From: an uncultured Clostridia bacterium
GTDB lineage: Bacteria; Bacillota; Clostridia; Oscillospirales; Ruminococcaceae
DNA: 32,197 nucleotides
NCBI GenBank assembly: GCA_945833805.1
Contig: CAMAGG010000006.1
Location: forward strand, 1-32,197
Direction: 5' to 3'
Under the pieces are notes generated by a model. That model did no database searches and was not told where the DNA came from. It saw only the letters and a program-made list of their open reading frames with translations. The translations under genes were made by a program, and so were the position numbers. Positions 18,760 through 27,753 of this stretch are shown here, in pieces (position 1 is the stretch's first letter; every line of letters begins with the position of its first letter).

Positions 18760-19199
18760 AATTCAGCTTCTTCTGTAACGTTTTCCTCTGACACAACGGT
18801 TTCCTTAACGACGGTCTGATTACGCTGTTCATCAACAAATTTGGTGAGCTTACCGACAGCGTTATTGCAGATAAGCGCCTCGTTCATGGAAACCTCATCG
18901 CTCTTGTAATCTTCGAGCAGCTTTATTTCGCCGTTTCTGCGCTTGATGAGGTCTACTGCCCCAACACCGAACCGCCCGCCATAAAGGTGCGCAGCGTCCT
19001 TGTGTACGGTGTAATCAACACCGAGCAGAATGAGTATGTGTTCGGGGCTGTGGGCGTTTCTCTCCTTGAAAAGCTCCATTGCTTCATCAAGCGACAGTTT
19101 TCCGGCAAACGGCTCATAAATCGTTGAAGGCGTTCCACCCGGCTCATGACTTAACACATAGAATGAAAAATCGCATATCTTTCCTGTTGTAACTGCCAT
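18756..19199 (-). CDS. Hypothetical ICE protein with acidic C-terminus (ENVTEEAEL)
   Basis: MAVTTGKICDFSFYVLSHEPGG...; SD GGAGGG; overlaps the virD4 start. Confidence 0.6.
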   Translation of the reverse strand: MAVTTGKICDFSFYVLSHEPGGTPSTIYEPFAGKLSLDEAMELFKERNAHSPEHILILLGVDYTVHKDAAHLYGGRFGVGAVDLIKRRNGEIKLLEDYKSDEVSMNEALICNNAVGKLTKFVDEQRNQTVVKETVVSEENVTEEAEL

Positions 19200-19220
19200 T
19201 TTGTTTCCCTCCATAAACAG

Positions 19221-19254
19221 AAAAAGGCACGATTCTTTCTCAAAAATCGTGCCT
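19221..19254 (-). terminator. Rho-independent terminator/attenuator after the 742-aa gene
   Basis: Minus strand AGGCACGATT-loop-AATCGTGCCT followed by UUUU. Confidence 0.75.
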
Positions 19255-19270
19255 ATATTTATTGTAGTTC

Positions 19271-21499
19271 TTACGGGTTTGTCGGTGCTATATGCCAATC
19301 GTCGTAGACATTTCCTTTTATCCGTATGCTGTCATCAACAAGCCGTATCGACAACTGACCGGCAGGACACCACACGTCAAACACCTCCGCATATATACGG
19401 TACGGTGTGTTGTCGGGATACCATATCGGTGTAAAATGTGTGCGGTCATTGTAAGTGCTGTAAGGATTGACCTTAAACTGAAATTCGCTGCCGACTTTTT
19501 CAAGCAGGCGGTTGTATTTTGCGGTACTCTGCCTGTTGAAATTGAATTCGGGGAAAAGGACATTGACCTTCTGAGCGTTGGTGCAATAGCTTATATCGCC
19601 GTCAACATCCGTGGTAACGGATATGTTTATCCCATAGCCGGATTTCATTTTCCAAGCACCGTCGCTGCCTGTCGCCGTGTAGCAATACGGAGATGGAGAT
19701 ACTGTCATATCTGCGGAGAGCCGCACGGTGTATGTTACCTCGTAAGCTCCGTCAATATAAACTGCCCTCTGTATCTTTTTCTCACGCCATCGTCCGGTGG
19801 CTGTCTGATATTCGTAATAGCAGCCGTAATATTCATAGCTGCCGGTTGAGGTTGACCAGCTATCCTGCCCCCAATCATATACCCACTCTGTCCATGAAAG
19901 TTCGGTTATATCTTCTTTCGGAGCATAAGAGGAAATGTTCTTCTCAATGGAGCTTGTACCGTAATTCTTCCACCAGGAGGGGCGTGCGTCTGTAACCTTT
20001 GGGTCGGGCGGCGTCTTTTCTTCAACCTTTGCTATCTTCGCATTTATGACAATGCTGCTGACGGTCTGTTTATCCTTGTCTTTGAAAGCGCCGTCGGGCG
20101 AGGTTATCGTGATGATAACGTCCTGCGCCGTTGTGGGAGTATGCCACTTGAAATAGCCCATAGCTTCCTCATGCGAGGGACAACTTACATTGACAGTACC
20201 GGACGCGAGGGTTCTGCCGGCTGTGCTTTTGACAGAGTAGTTTACCCGTGCGCCTGTTCCCACGGTATCTCCGTCCTTAACGCGCTTTACCAGCTTGTAT
20301 TTGTCGTTTGCCTCGTCCCATTCATACACCGAAACATAGCTTGTAGGCATCATATAAGTATCGGTATAGGGTGAGCCATATTCTCCGTCGCCAAGATAGG
20401 TCGCTTTGCTGGATATAAGCGGGAGATTACCGTCGCTGTCGTAGATGGAGAATTTATAGCCGTAGTAGTCCTTGTCCTTATTATTATAGAAAGTAAACGA
20501 GGTATAGACATAGGTGTCCGTATGGTACTCGGCAATTTCTTCTCCATCGGGCAAATCTTCTTCAGGCGGCGGTTCTGCACCGATAATTCCTATACCCATA
20601 CACCTTATGATACATTCATCGGAATTGTACTTACTGTTCCCGTTGTAATAATCATTATCCGAGGGTGAATAAACAGATACACCGAGGTCTGTTGCCTGCA
20701 AAAAAGCGGCTCTCGGCAGTTCCGAGTGCGTGAGCGTTCCGACTAATGCGCGGAGGTTGTTCGTGCTGTTCCAAGCTGCCGAGTATGTGACTTTATCATA
20801 GTGGTTAAGCAGCGCACACTCCGTTGCGGTAAGCGCCCAGTTCAGACCGTCATATCGAAAATACGCAATAGGCTCAAAGGCTATCTTGTACTTTCCGTCC
20901 GCAAAGTCCTCATATTTCAGCCGCGGAAAAATTGTCTGCAAGCAGTTTTCCACAAATGCTCTGTCGCCGAGAAAGCTCTTGATAGCCTCATAATTTGAGG
21001 TATTGCTTTCGGATATAATATCAATGCTTGATAAACTCTCTACATATTCAGCATGGTATCCCGAAGATTTTACTCTCGATGATACCGTCTGCCGATATTT
21101 CGCAATAGAGGTACTGTCAAGTGCGCTGTATGTGTTTCCGACATACGCAGACGAAAGCCAAGTCGTTTTTGGTATAAGCTCCGTTCCGTCCGCAAAGTAA
21201 CACATTCCCGATACTGCGGCAATAGTTGGCTCGCCTGTTATATCCAGCGTGTTGAATACCTTTGTTTCGTCCTCTGCGTCGTAGATAGTTATGCGTAAGC
21301 CTTCAAGGTCATATCCATAACCGTCCCACACATTGCCGCCGCTGTCCGTTTGTATCGCCCACCCGTTATCATCGGTGCCGGGCTTAAACCCCGAGCCGTC
21401 ATCATTACCAAAATTCACGTCTGCAAATGCGCTGCTCGTAAAAAGGAACATAACGGCAAGGGACAACAGAACAGCTATAATTCTTTTCTGTTTCATCAT
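19271..21499 (-). CDS. Large secreted/surface protein of the conjugative operon
   Basis: Signal peptide MMKQKRIIAVLLSLAVMFLFTSSAFA; aromatic-rich extracellular-type sequence of 742 aa. Confidence 0.65.
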   Translation of the reverse strand: MMKQKRIIAVLLSLAVMFLFTSSAFADVNFGNDDGSGFKPGTDDNGWAIQTDSGGNVWDGYGYDLEGLRITIYDAEDETKVFNTLDITGEPTIAAVSGMCYFADGTELIPKTTWLSSAYVGNTYSALDSTSIAKYRQTVSSRVKSSGYHAEYVESLSSIDIISESNTSNYEAIKSFLGDRAFVENCLQTIFPRLKYEDFADGKYKIAFEPIAYFRYDGLNWALTATECALLNHYDKVTYSAAWNSTNNLRALVGTLTHSELPRAAFLQATDLGVSVYSPSDNDYYNGNSKYNSDECIIRCMGIGIIGAEPPPEEDLPDGEEIAEYHTDTYVYTSFTFYNNKDKDYYGYKFSIYDSDGNLPLISSKATYLGDGEYGSPYTDTYMMPTSYVSVYEWDEANDKYKLVKRVKDGDTVGTGARVNYSVKSTAGRTLASGTVNVSCPSHEEAMGYFKWHTPTTAQDVIITITSPDGAFKDKDKQTVSSIVINAKIAKVEEKTPPDPKVTDARPSWWKNYGTSSIEKNISSYAPKEDITELSWTEWVYDWGQDSWSTSTGSYEYYGCYYEYQTATGRWREKKIQRAVYIDGAYEVTYTVRLSADMTVSPSPYCYTATGSDGAWKMKSGYGINISVTTDVDGDISYCTNAQKVNVLFPEFNFNRQSTAKYNRLLEKVGSEFQFKVNPYSTYNDRTHFTPIWYPDNTPYRIYAEVFDVWCPAGQLSIRLVDDSIRIKGNVYDDWHIAPTNP

Positions 21500-21510
21500 T
21501 TATCCTTTCG

Positions 21511-21542
21511 CAAAAGCAAAGGCGCACATTTCTGTACGCCTT
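21511..21542 (-). terminator. Terminator/attenuator upstream of the 742-aa gene
   Basis: Minus RNA AAGGCGUACA-GAAA-UGUGCGCCUU (GNRA loop, one G-U pair) followed by UGCUUUUGC. Confidence 0.55.
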
Positions 21543-21564
21543 ACTGTGTATTAGAGGGAAATTC

Positions 21565-22215
21565 TCAATCCGTCCATTTCTCACCGCTTAATTCAAAGTC
21601 GGGAATTTCATCAACAATTACCGGACCGGACTCGGACCAGAGTTGGAAGATACCATTGTAAACCCATGTCGTTCCGTTGCTGTCCGTGTAGGTATCGCCG
21701 CTGTTCGGGTTCTTCGGAAAGCCGTTCTCGTCGGTAGGTTTCTCAACAGGCTCGTCACTAGGGTTCCGGTCTGTTGTGGTCGCTGTGCCGGTGTGTTCGG
21801 GAGCTGCTGTTACTTTCGGGAGGTCGGTGCGGACAGGCTCGTCGGGAGTGTTATCTGTCGGCTTGCTTGTGACTATGGTCACGGCGGGTTTCGTTGTATC
21901 GGCAGGATTAGTGGTGCTTGCGGGAGTTGTCGCCGTATCTGCGGGTCTTTCACTTGTGGTGGGGCTATCGGGTATCGGAGCGGATTCGGCGGTTTCCTCA
22001 ACCGAGATAGGCTCGCCCTCGCTGATGTGGCTGCTTATCGTTACCACAGGGGTATCTTCTGTTTCGGTTATTTCGTGAATTATCTCGGAGGTCTGCATGA
22101 GTTTGTCGTTGAGCAGATCAGCGTCACTCCTGCGGTTAAGTATTATAATTGTCGCCGCGGCAGCGATTGAAAGAGCTGCTGTTATTGCGATGATTATTTT
22201 TGTTGTCTTTGTCAT
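21565..22215 (-). CDS. Membrane-anchored Thr/Pro/Ser-rich stalk protein with small C-terminal domain
   Basis: N-terminal TM MTKTTKIIIAITAALSIAAAATIIIL, T/P/S/E-rich stalk, C-terminal GDTYTDSNGTTWVYNGIFQLW. Confidence 0.6.
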   Translation of the reverse strand: MTKTTKIIIAITAALSIAAAATIIILNRRSDADLLNDKLMQTSEIIHEITETEDTPVVTISSHISEGEPISVEETAESAPIPDSPTTSERPADTATTPASTTNPADTTKPAVTIVTSKPTDNTPDEPVRTDLPKVTAAPEHTGTATTTDRNPSDEPVEKPTDENGFPKNPNSGDTYTDSNGTTWVYNGIFQLWSESGPVIVDEIPDFELSGEKWTD

Positions 22216-22259
22216 AGTTTGTTCCTCCTTGTCGGATATGTAGTTTTCCTGCCAATAAT

Positions 22260-22288
22260 ATGATACCATATATTTACAGTTTTGTCAA
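22260..22288 (-). promoter_or_regulatory. Candidate main promoter of the tra operon
   Basis: Minus strand TTGACA-17 nt-TATCAT about 45 nt upstream of the ATG at 22215. Confidence 0.75.
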
Positions 22289-22356
22289 TTAGTTTACACA
22301 CAAAATTATTCACAAACATTTGAAAATATCCCTGTGCAGATCGCCTAAAAAGCAGG

Positions 22357-22403
22357 GAAATGCTCAACTGCGGAATAAGCCGTAGGCGTTTCCGGTACAT
22401 TTC
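22357..22403 (-). repeat. Composite hairpin repeat (class 2)
   Basis: GAAATG...CGGAATAAGCCGTAGGCGTTTCCG...CATTTC; overlaps the TAG stop of the upstream gene. Confidence 0.65.
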
Positions 22404-22957
22404 TATATTGAAAGCTCGTCCTCAAGTTCATCATCTTCCTCAATGTCAAGTTCGTCTGTCTGAGCGAGTTCGCTTTCGGAGTTAAGGCGGCGGACAAGAT
22501 CGGAAAAGCTGTCAAGGTAGTGCTGATAGTGTTCGTAACGGCGCATGGTAATAAGGTCATCGTTCTTGATCGCCGAACGGAGGTTCTCTGCGTAACCTAT
22601 GACAGCCGGAACACAAAGCCGTTTCATTTGCTTGTCCGAAAGGCTTTCAGCCCGCTGACGAATAAATATCAAGTTTTCATCAGCGTCGATTATCCCCATT
22701 GCTATCGCAGCATTTTTTCGTATCTCGTCCTTTCGGGCGATATAGTCGCTCGGAACAATGGGCGGCAGTTCACGCTGACAAATTTCATCGAACATGAATA
22801 AAGGAGTTTCTTCCTCAATCATCTGCTTTTCATAGATAATATGGTTGCGGACGAGGTTCAAATTCACGCCATCAGCGTAAAATGGGTCGGAGCTACCGTA
22901 TTTGTAGATATGCTCCCAGCGTTCATATTCGTTTTCAAGGTTTTTAAGTCTGTCCAT
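22403..22957 (-). CDS. Conserved ICE hypothetical with acidic C-terminus (EEDDELEDELSI)
   Basis: MDRLKNLENEYERWEHIYKYGSSDPFYADGVNLNLVRNHIIYEK; intact ORF. Confidence 0.65.
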   Translation of the reverse strand: MDRLKNLENEYERWEHIYKYGSSDPFYADGVNLNLVRNHIIYEKQMIEEETPLFMFDEICQRELPPIVPSDYIARKDEIRKNAAIAMGIIDADENLIFIRQRAESLSDKQMKRLCVPAVIGYAENLRSAIKNDDLITMRRYEHYQHYLDSFSDLVRRLNSESELAQTDELDIEEDDELEDELSI

Positions 22958-22976
22958 GCGCACCTCGCTTTCAATC

Positions 22977-23007
22977 GGAGAAATGTCCATCTGCTACCTA
23001 TTTCTCC
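22977..23007. repeat. Palindromic hairpin repeat (class 1)
   Basis: GGAGAAATG TCCATCTGCTACC TATTTCTCC. Confidence 0.85.
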
Positions 23008-23008
23008 G

Positions 23009-23761
23009 TTAGGGTTCCGGTTCTGCCTCACTCTCATCATACTCCATAGACTCATACCATTCGGGAGAATAACCGAGTATCTCTGCTGCAAGCTGGCAAG
23101 ATTCAACTGTCTGACATTGCGGAATATAGGTTTCGACTTTTTCACCGTTTTTATAGGTAGCCGTGCCAACATTGTAGCCGAAATCTTCATCAGCCCATTG
23201 GTGTTCAAAGGAGAGCGTGGGATACATTTGGGCAAGTCGTTTAATTACCGCCTCCGGTCGTGACCACGCCGTGTGAAATACTAGGGTATTGTTTTCAAAC
23301 GGTTCGGCTTTATATGCGTCCCATTTTGTGTTCCACTGCTGCAAGCGCCACTCATACCAAGTCGGAGCGCCGTAATTTATTATGTTGTGTGCAAGCTGAC
23401 GCCCCTTTTCAGCAGAGCCTTTATCTATACCAGACATTTCCCCTGAAATACCTACTTTATTTAAATCGGTAAAATACGCTTTAAGCGTTGTGATAGTATC
23501 CCGATATTCTTTAACAGAGAGCTTTTGAATACCCTCAACGGTTTCCGTATTTACCGGATTTACGGCAGATAAGTAGTTTGACAAGTCTTTAGAAAAGCTG
23601 CTTTCAAATGAAATATCAAGCTCTTTTGGCATGGGAATTATCTTGTCAAAAACAAGGAGCGTGTTTCCTTCCTCATCTTTAGTTGTAACCGCATCAAGCA
23701 ATCTGCGTATCTCCGTTTCTTCTCCGTCAATCGCAAGACGATTTGTAATATGATTTGGCAT
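23009..23761 (-). CDS. DUF1281-like (YubB ferredoxin-like fold) protein with acidic C-terminus (ESEAEPEP)
   Basis: MPNHITNRLAIDG start is typical; start corrected downstream of the listed ORF start because the extension is encoded by the repeat; SD GGAAAGGA. Confidence 0.7.
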   Translation of the reverse strand: MPNHITNRLAIDGEETEIRRLLDAVTTKDEEGNTLLVFDKIIPMPKELDISFESSFSKDLSNYLSAVNPVNTETVEGIQKLSVKEYRDTITTLKAYFTDLNKVGISGEMSGIDKGSAEKGRQLAHNIINYGAPTWYEWRLQQWNTKWDAYKAEPFENNTLVFHTAWSRPEAVIKRLAQMYPTLSFEHQWADEDFGYNVGTATYKNGEKVETYIPQCQTVESCQLAAEILGYSPEWYESMEYDESEAEPEP

Positions 23762-23778
23762 TTTCTTATCCTTTCCAC

Positions 23779-23805
23779 AGAAATGTCCCTCTGCTACCCA
23801 TTTCT
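23779..23805. repeat. Palindromic hairpin repeat (class 1)
   Basis: AGAAATG TCCCTCTGCTACC CATTTCT; overlaps the TGA stop of the mobC-like gene. Confidence 0.88.
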
Positions 23806-24287
23806 CAAACCTCGTCATCGAAATTGCTGGCATTATAGGCTCGGTTGAGTTCCTCCCGCGCCTCCTGCCGATATTCTTCTTCCGGCTTTACCTTTTCCTT
23901 TAGGTACTGTGCCGCAAATTTTTTGGCAGTAGTAAGAATGTTTTCGTGAGAACGCCCGTCGGTGTAGTTTTCGGTGAGCATACCGATTACCGTTGCGAAT
24001 GAGATCGCAGATGTTCTTCCGGTTCTTGCGCATATCGGTATAACACGGTGTTCGATTATGCCCTCTATCTTTTTCAGATATGGAGCTATGCAAATATCAA
24101 GTTCCTCACGAATGTACTGACGGATCATGTTCTCATTGGCTCTTGCCGCATCCGTGTCAAGGCTGCTGTCAATAAGCAGCCGTACAGCGTTTGAAAAGTT
24201 GGTGTTGTGTTTCGCCGCGTACTTGTCAATAGCCTCTATCATTTCCTCCGTCATAGCTATCGGTTTTTGTTGGAGTCGCCTGCTCAT
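23805..24287 (-). CDS. Ribbon-helix-helix relaxosome accessory protein (MobC/TraJ-like)
   Basis: N-terminal RHH MSRRLQQKPIAMTEEMIEAIDKYAAKHNTNFSNAVRLLID; adjacent to the oriT-like site; strong SD AAAGGAGG. Confidence 0.65.
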   Translation of the reverse strand: MSRRLQQKPIAMTEEMIEAIDKYAAKHNTNFSNAVRLLIDSSLDTDAARANENMIRQYIREELDICIAPYLKKIEGIIEHRVIPICARTGRTSAISFATVIGMLTENYTDGRSHENILTTAKKFAAQYLKEKVKPEEEYRQEAREELNRAYNASNFDDEV

Positions 24288-24321
24288 AGGATAACCTCCT
24301 TTCTGTACTGTAAATATTTAG

Positions 24322-24343
24322 GAGAAATGCTAAAGAATTTCTC
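24322..24343. repeat. Short hairpin sharing the arms of the class 1 repeat
   Basis: GAGAAAT-GCTAAAGA-ATTTCTC. Confidence 0.6.
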
Positions 24344-24368
24344 ATAACGCTGGTGAAATTCCTTGCAA

Positions 24369-24440
24369 CGCCTTTGGCGGTGCGGTGTGAGGTAGAGGAA
24401 CGAAGTTCCTCTATTCCTGCCCTACGGAGTTGGGGCGCTT
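24369..24440 (+). other. oriT: Candidate oriT (MOB_P type), nic predicted between 24419 and 24420 on the + strand
   Basis: Perfect inverted repeat TAGAGGAAC-GAA-GTTCCTCTA (24393-24413) abutting TATTCCTG|CCC, matching the RP4/Ti-border type ATCCTG|C nic motif; next to RHH gene. Confidence 0.75.
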
Positions 24441-24482
24441 TTCCCCCGCGGTGTTGAAAAGCAGTTGAATGTTGAAAAATAA

Positions 24483-25520
24483 TCACATTTGCATTTCATT
24501 AGCCTGTTGCTCCATTTCTGACTCCGCCTCGTCTATTTCTTCCGCTGTCATCTTGAGAAAATCAAGGAGAGGGATATTCAGACGGCGGTAGTGCTGCAAG
24601 TCCTCGTTCCAGTCCTTTGTTATCGGACTTATAATTCGCAGCTTGAGCTGTCTGTCGGGAAAGTCATTCTGTATCTTGCTGATAAGATGAATTGCTGCCT
24701 CTCTGCCTGCCTTGTCATTGTCAAGACCGATATAAACATGGTTTATTTCGGGGTGATTACAGAGGTATTTGTACGCCGCCATGTAATTCTCGCAGCCGTT
24801 AAGACTCAGGCGGTGTTCCGCTTTCCAGTTCTTGCCGAGCAGCGTCTGAAAGGTTGCGTGTGAGAGAGCGTCGATAGGGCTTTCAAATATGCGAAGTACG
24901 TCATTTGTTCCGCGCACCGCAAAAGGGCAGGTCTTGTCGCCGCCTGCCGCCTCACCGCGAAACTGCACAAAAGATGATGTTCCGCGAAAAGCGCAGCTCT
25001 GTATGACGCCTTTTTCGTCCGTTCCAAAGAACAGGCAGTTATGGTGAGCATTGTCCTCGGCAATGAGCTGCTGTTCTATCAGCGAAAAGACAATGTTCTT
25101 ATCAATGCCGCGCGTCCGTATGAGATAGGCACACACTCTGGATGGCTTTATATCGTGCGGCGGGACAACAAATTCTGAATTCGATTTTGTTGCGCGGTTC
25201 AAGTTCTTCCGCACGAATGTTTCCGGCTGTACAAGATATACGCCGTGGAGTACACGGTTGGCGATAAAATCGAGTGCGTCATCACGGCTGCAACCGAGAG
25301 TGTCCGCCACAAGGTCGGCGGGAAAACCTTTTGCACCATCGGAATGGCGATACCAGTTGTTTTTTTCGGGGAAAATGTAAAGACCGCCGCTGTCCTTGAT
25401 ATGTACTGCTTTTGCATTGCTGCGCTTGCTCTCGTCAATAACCAGTCCCAGCGCCTCGGCGACAAGCAGGCAGCTTGCATTGGTTATCTTAAAGTAATCA
25501 TCTCTCGAATATCTTCCCAT
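24483..25520 (-). CDS. DUF3991/TOPRIM domain primase-like protein
   Basis: N-terminal MGRYSRDDYFKITNASCLLVAEALG, ...WYRHSDGAKGFPADLVADTLG..., TOPRIM ...VYIGLDNDKAGREAA; start corrected to the SD-preceded ATG. Confidence 0.8.
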   Translation of the reverse strand: MGRYSRDDYFKITNASCLLVAEALGLVIDESKRSNAKAVHIKDSGGLYIFPEKNNWYRHSDGAKGFPADLVADTLGCSRDDALDFIANRVLHGVYLVQPETFVRKNLNRATKSNSEFVVPPHDIKPSRVCAYLIRTRGIDKNIVFSLIEQQLIAEDNAHHNCLFFGTDEKGVIQSCAFRGTSSFVQFRGEAAGGDKTCPFAVRGTNDVLRIFESPIDALSHATFQTLLGKNWKAEHRLSLNGCENYMAAYKYLCNHPEINHVYIGLDNDKAGREAAIHLISKIQNDFPDRQLKLRIISPITKDWNEDLQHYRRLNIPLLDFLKMTAEEIDEAESEMEQQANEMQM

Positions 25521-25540
25521 TGTGTACCTCACTTTCATTC

Positions 25541-25580
25541 GGAGAAATGTCCCTATGCAGAATAAGCCGAAGGCGTTTCT
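25541..25580. repeat. Composite repeat: class 1 left arm plus class 2 core
   Basis: GGAGAAATGTCCCTATGC AGAATAAGCCGAAGGCGTTTCT; overlaps the TAG stop of the MTase gene. Confidence 0.7.
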
Positions 25581-27075
25581 AGCCCATATTCGCATAGGAG
25601 TATCTGATACCGGAAAGAACAAAGCAAACACATGGAAGTGAGCAGCCGTTGCCCCAAATCTTGTATTCAGCCGCATCGGGGTGCGGTGAGCTTAACCACT
25701 TTGCTATCTGTCTGCGCGTCTTTTCTTTTTTCAGCCCTTTTATCTTTCCATACTCGCTGAAAACCTTGCTCCAATAATCAATATCTGCCTCGGTAGGATT
25801 TGCAATTTCAAGCTCGCGACACCAACAATCGGGAAAGCCCTGCAAGCGGGCACACTCGGTTGGTGTGAGATACCTTACGGCAATTCTGCCCTCGCATTCC
25901 TTATTAACGATAGGGGCAGACTTGTAATCGGACGCTGCAAGCGTTCCTGCAAGCTCTTTATCGGCGGTGCGATAAGAACGGCTGGCACAATAGGAGGGGA
26001 CGATAATTGCGTTCTGCTTTCCGGGGCTGCCGCCGTTCACGAGAGTGTTGGATATTCCATCGGAGCGCAGGCAGACGCCATGAGCCTGCATATATGGATA
26101 AAAGTTGCACGGTTCCGGTGCGAATAAGGTCTGATCCACATTTGTGGACAGAGTCGCTGACAGATTATCCTGTAACAATGCACCCTTGCCGCCGCCTTCT
26201 GCTCCGCAGCGTATTTTTAGGGTTTTCGGGGTTTCCACTACGAACGGACAGTTATTGCCGCCCATACCATAAGTTGCGGATACTGCGTTCGCTGTTTCAA
26301 GCGGTCCGGTGTAACGACAGGTCTGACTATGATTATCAAAACACTTTAGGTCAACCCTGCCTGTTTTTTCAGAGCTTCCAGCAGAACAAAGGGTAAACCC
26401 TTTCCTCGCTTCATAGAACGCTTGATTATACCCAGACACGCTTTCGGACTCAAATAGTATTTTGCCGGCACTTTCTCCTCCAAAATCTGCGACAAGGTAG
26501 ATTCGACGACGACGTTGGGCGACTCCCCAGTATTGTGCGTTAAGCAATCGCCAGGCGACAGAATAATTATCTCCCACGATTTCTCCGCTGCCGAGCCACT
26601 TGTTGTTTTTCGGCATAGGTATTGATACCTCATCGGTTCCTTTGATGGAGCAGATTGCTGTGAGGACGGAGTGGAAATCCTTTCCTCGGTTGCTGCTGAA
26701 TGCTCCTGCGACGTTTTCCCAGACGATATATCTCGGATATTTGCCATGTGTTGCACACCTCATTTCCTTTATCACACGGATTGCCTCGTAAAACAAGTTG
26801 GAGCGCGACCCGTCAAGACCGGCTCTTTTTCCGGCTATTGACATATCTTGGCAAGGCGAGCCAAATGTAATTATATCCACAGGCGGTATTTCCGCTCCGT
26901 TCATGCTGCAAATGTTACCGAGGTGCTTCACCTCCGGCATTCGCGTTCTGGTAACAAGTATCGGGAACGGTTCTATCTCCGATGCCCATATAGGCTTTAT
27001 CCCGACAAGCATACCGCCAAACGGAAAGCTGCCGCTCCCGTCAAACAGGCTGCCAAGCGTTAGTTGTTCGTTCAT
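25579..27075 (-). CDS. DNA (cytosine-5)-methyltransferase, orphan
   Basis: SLFDGSGSFPFGG, GSPCQDMSIAGKRAGL, WENVAGAF, AQRRRRIYLVADF, TPTECARLQGFP motifs. Confidence 0.93.
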   Translation of the reverse strand: MNEQLTLGSLFDGSGSFPFGGMLVGIKPIWASEIEPFPILVTRTRMPEVKHLGNICSMNGAEIPPVDIITFGSPCQDMSIAGKRAGLDGSRSNLFYEAIRVIKEMRCATHGKYPRYIVWENVAGAFSSNRGKDFHSVLTAICSIKGTDEVSIPMPKNNKWLGSGEIVGDNYSVAWRLLNAQYWGVAQRRRRIYLVADFGGESAGKILFESESVSGYNQAFYEARKGFTLCSAGSSEKTGRVDLKCFDNHSQTCRYTGPLETANAVSATYGMGGNNCPFVVETPKTLKIRCGAEGGGKGALLQDNLSATLSTNVDQTLFAPEPCNFYPYMQAHGVCLRSDGISNTLVNGGSPGKQNAIIVPSYCASRSYRTADKELAGTLAASDYKSAPIVNKECEGRIAVRYLTPTECARLQGFPDCWCRELEIANPTEADIDYWSKVFSEYGKIKGLKKEKTRRQIAKWLSSPHPDAAEYKIWGNGCSLPCVCFVLSGIRYSYANMG

Positions 27076-27093
27076 ATCCTTTCCTTTCTTTCA

Positions 27094-27335
27094 GAGAAAT
27101 GTCCCTCTGCTACCCATTTCTCACGCAGGAGCGGTGGTTATCACGGAGAAATGTCCATCTGCTACCCATTTCCTGCGCGGGGGCGGTGGTTATCACGGAG
27201 AAATGTCCCTTTGCTACCCATTTCTCGCGCGGGGGCGGTGGTTATCGCAGAGAAATGTCCATCTGCTACCCATTTCTCGCATTTCGTATTCTTGTTCTCT
27301 CTTTCAGAGAAATGTCCCTCCGCTACCCATTTCCT
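27094..27335. repeat. Array of five class 1 hairpin repeats, 52-bp period
   Basis: Repeat starts 27094, 27146, 27198, 27250, 27307; 29-bp palindromic unit plus near-identical GC-rich spacers (GCGGGGGCGGTGGTTATC). Confidence 0.92.
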
Positions 27336-27399
27336 CGATGAAAGCGCGTAGCTGCGGAGGGACTTGTTCTGATTTAATCTTCTGAAAAAGAGGATCGGT

Positions 27400-27738
27400 T
27401 CAAGAGGGTTCCAGTTCCTCATCTTCAGTTGCCGGAGTATGTTCGCGGAAATCGTCAAGGGTCATTGTATAGCCGCCGAAATTGGTGTCATCTTCGCCGA
27501 GAACAACACCTTCCTCTGCTCCCTGTATAGGGTATCTGGTAATAACCGTTCCAAAGTGATTGACGGTAATGATGTTTCTGACCTCGTTGGCGAACCCATC
27601 GTTATCATCGCGGAGGTCATAGGCATAAAGCCCGTCGGGAACAGTGCTGCGGTCAATTCGGTAGTTGCTGAAAAGCGCGTCCTGTCCGAGTATCTCAAAA
27701 GCCTCATACTCTCCGTCGTAAGCATTTACAGGTTTCAT
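27400..27738 (-). CDS. LPD28-like (large polyvalent protein-associated) domain protein with acidic tail (EDEELEPS)
   Basis: YRIDRSTVPDGLYAYDLRDDNDG...NHFGTVITRYPI...TLDDF. Confidence 0.7.
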   Translation of the reverse strand: MKPVNAYDGEYEAFEILGQDALFSNYRIDRSTVPDGLYAYDLRDDNDGFANEVRNIITVNHFGTVITRYPIQGAEEGVVLGEDDTNFGGYTMTLDDFREHTPATEDEELEPS

Positions 27739-27753
27739 TGTGATGTCCTTTCC

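Noticed and set aside
23009-23833. N-terminal extension MPAISMTRFEKWVAEGHFCGKDKK and similar peptides (MGSRWTFL, VHLLPIS) in several listed ORFs
   Set aside because: These residues are translations of the intergenic hairpin repeat; true starts with good SDs lie downstream (23761, 29061, 25520).
24483-25520. Relaxase
   Set aside because: The protein is a TOPRIM/DUF3991 primase-like protein with no HxH relaxase motif seen; no relaxase was recognised anywhere in this window.
27094-27335. CRISPR array (29-bp palindromic repeats, regular spacing)
   Set aside because: The spacers are nearly identical to each other, single copies of the repeat are scattered between genes, and no cas genes are visible.
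26798-27385. Plus-strand ORFs with repeated peptide CPSATHFL / HLLPIS
   Set aside because: Produced by the 52-bp DNA array read in rotating frames; no SD, and antisense to the MTase.
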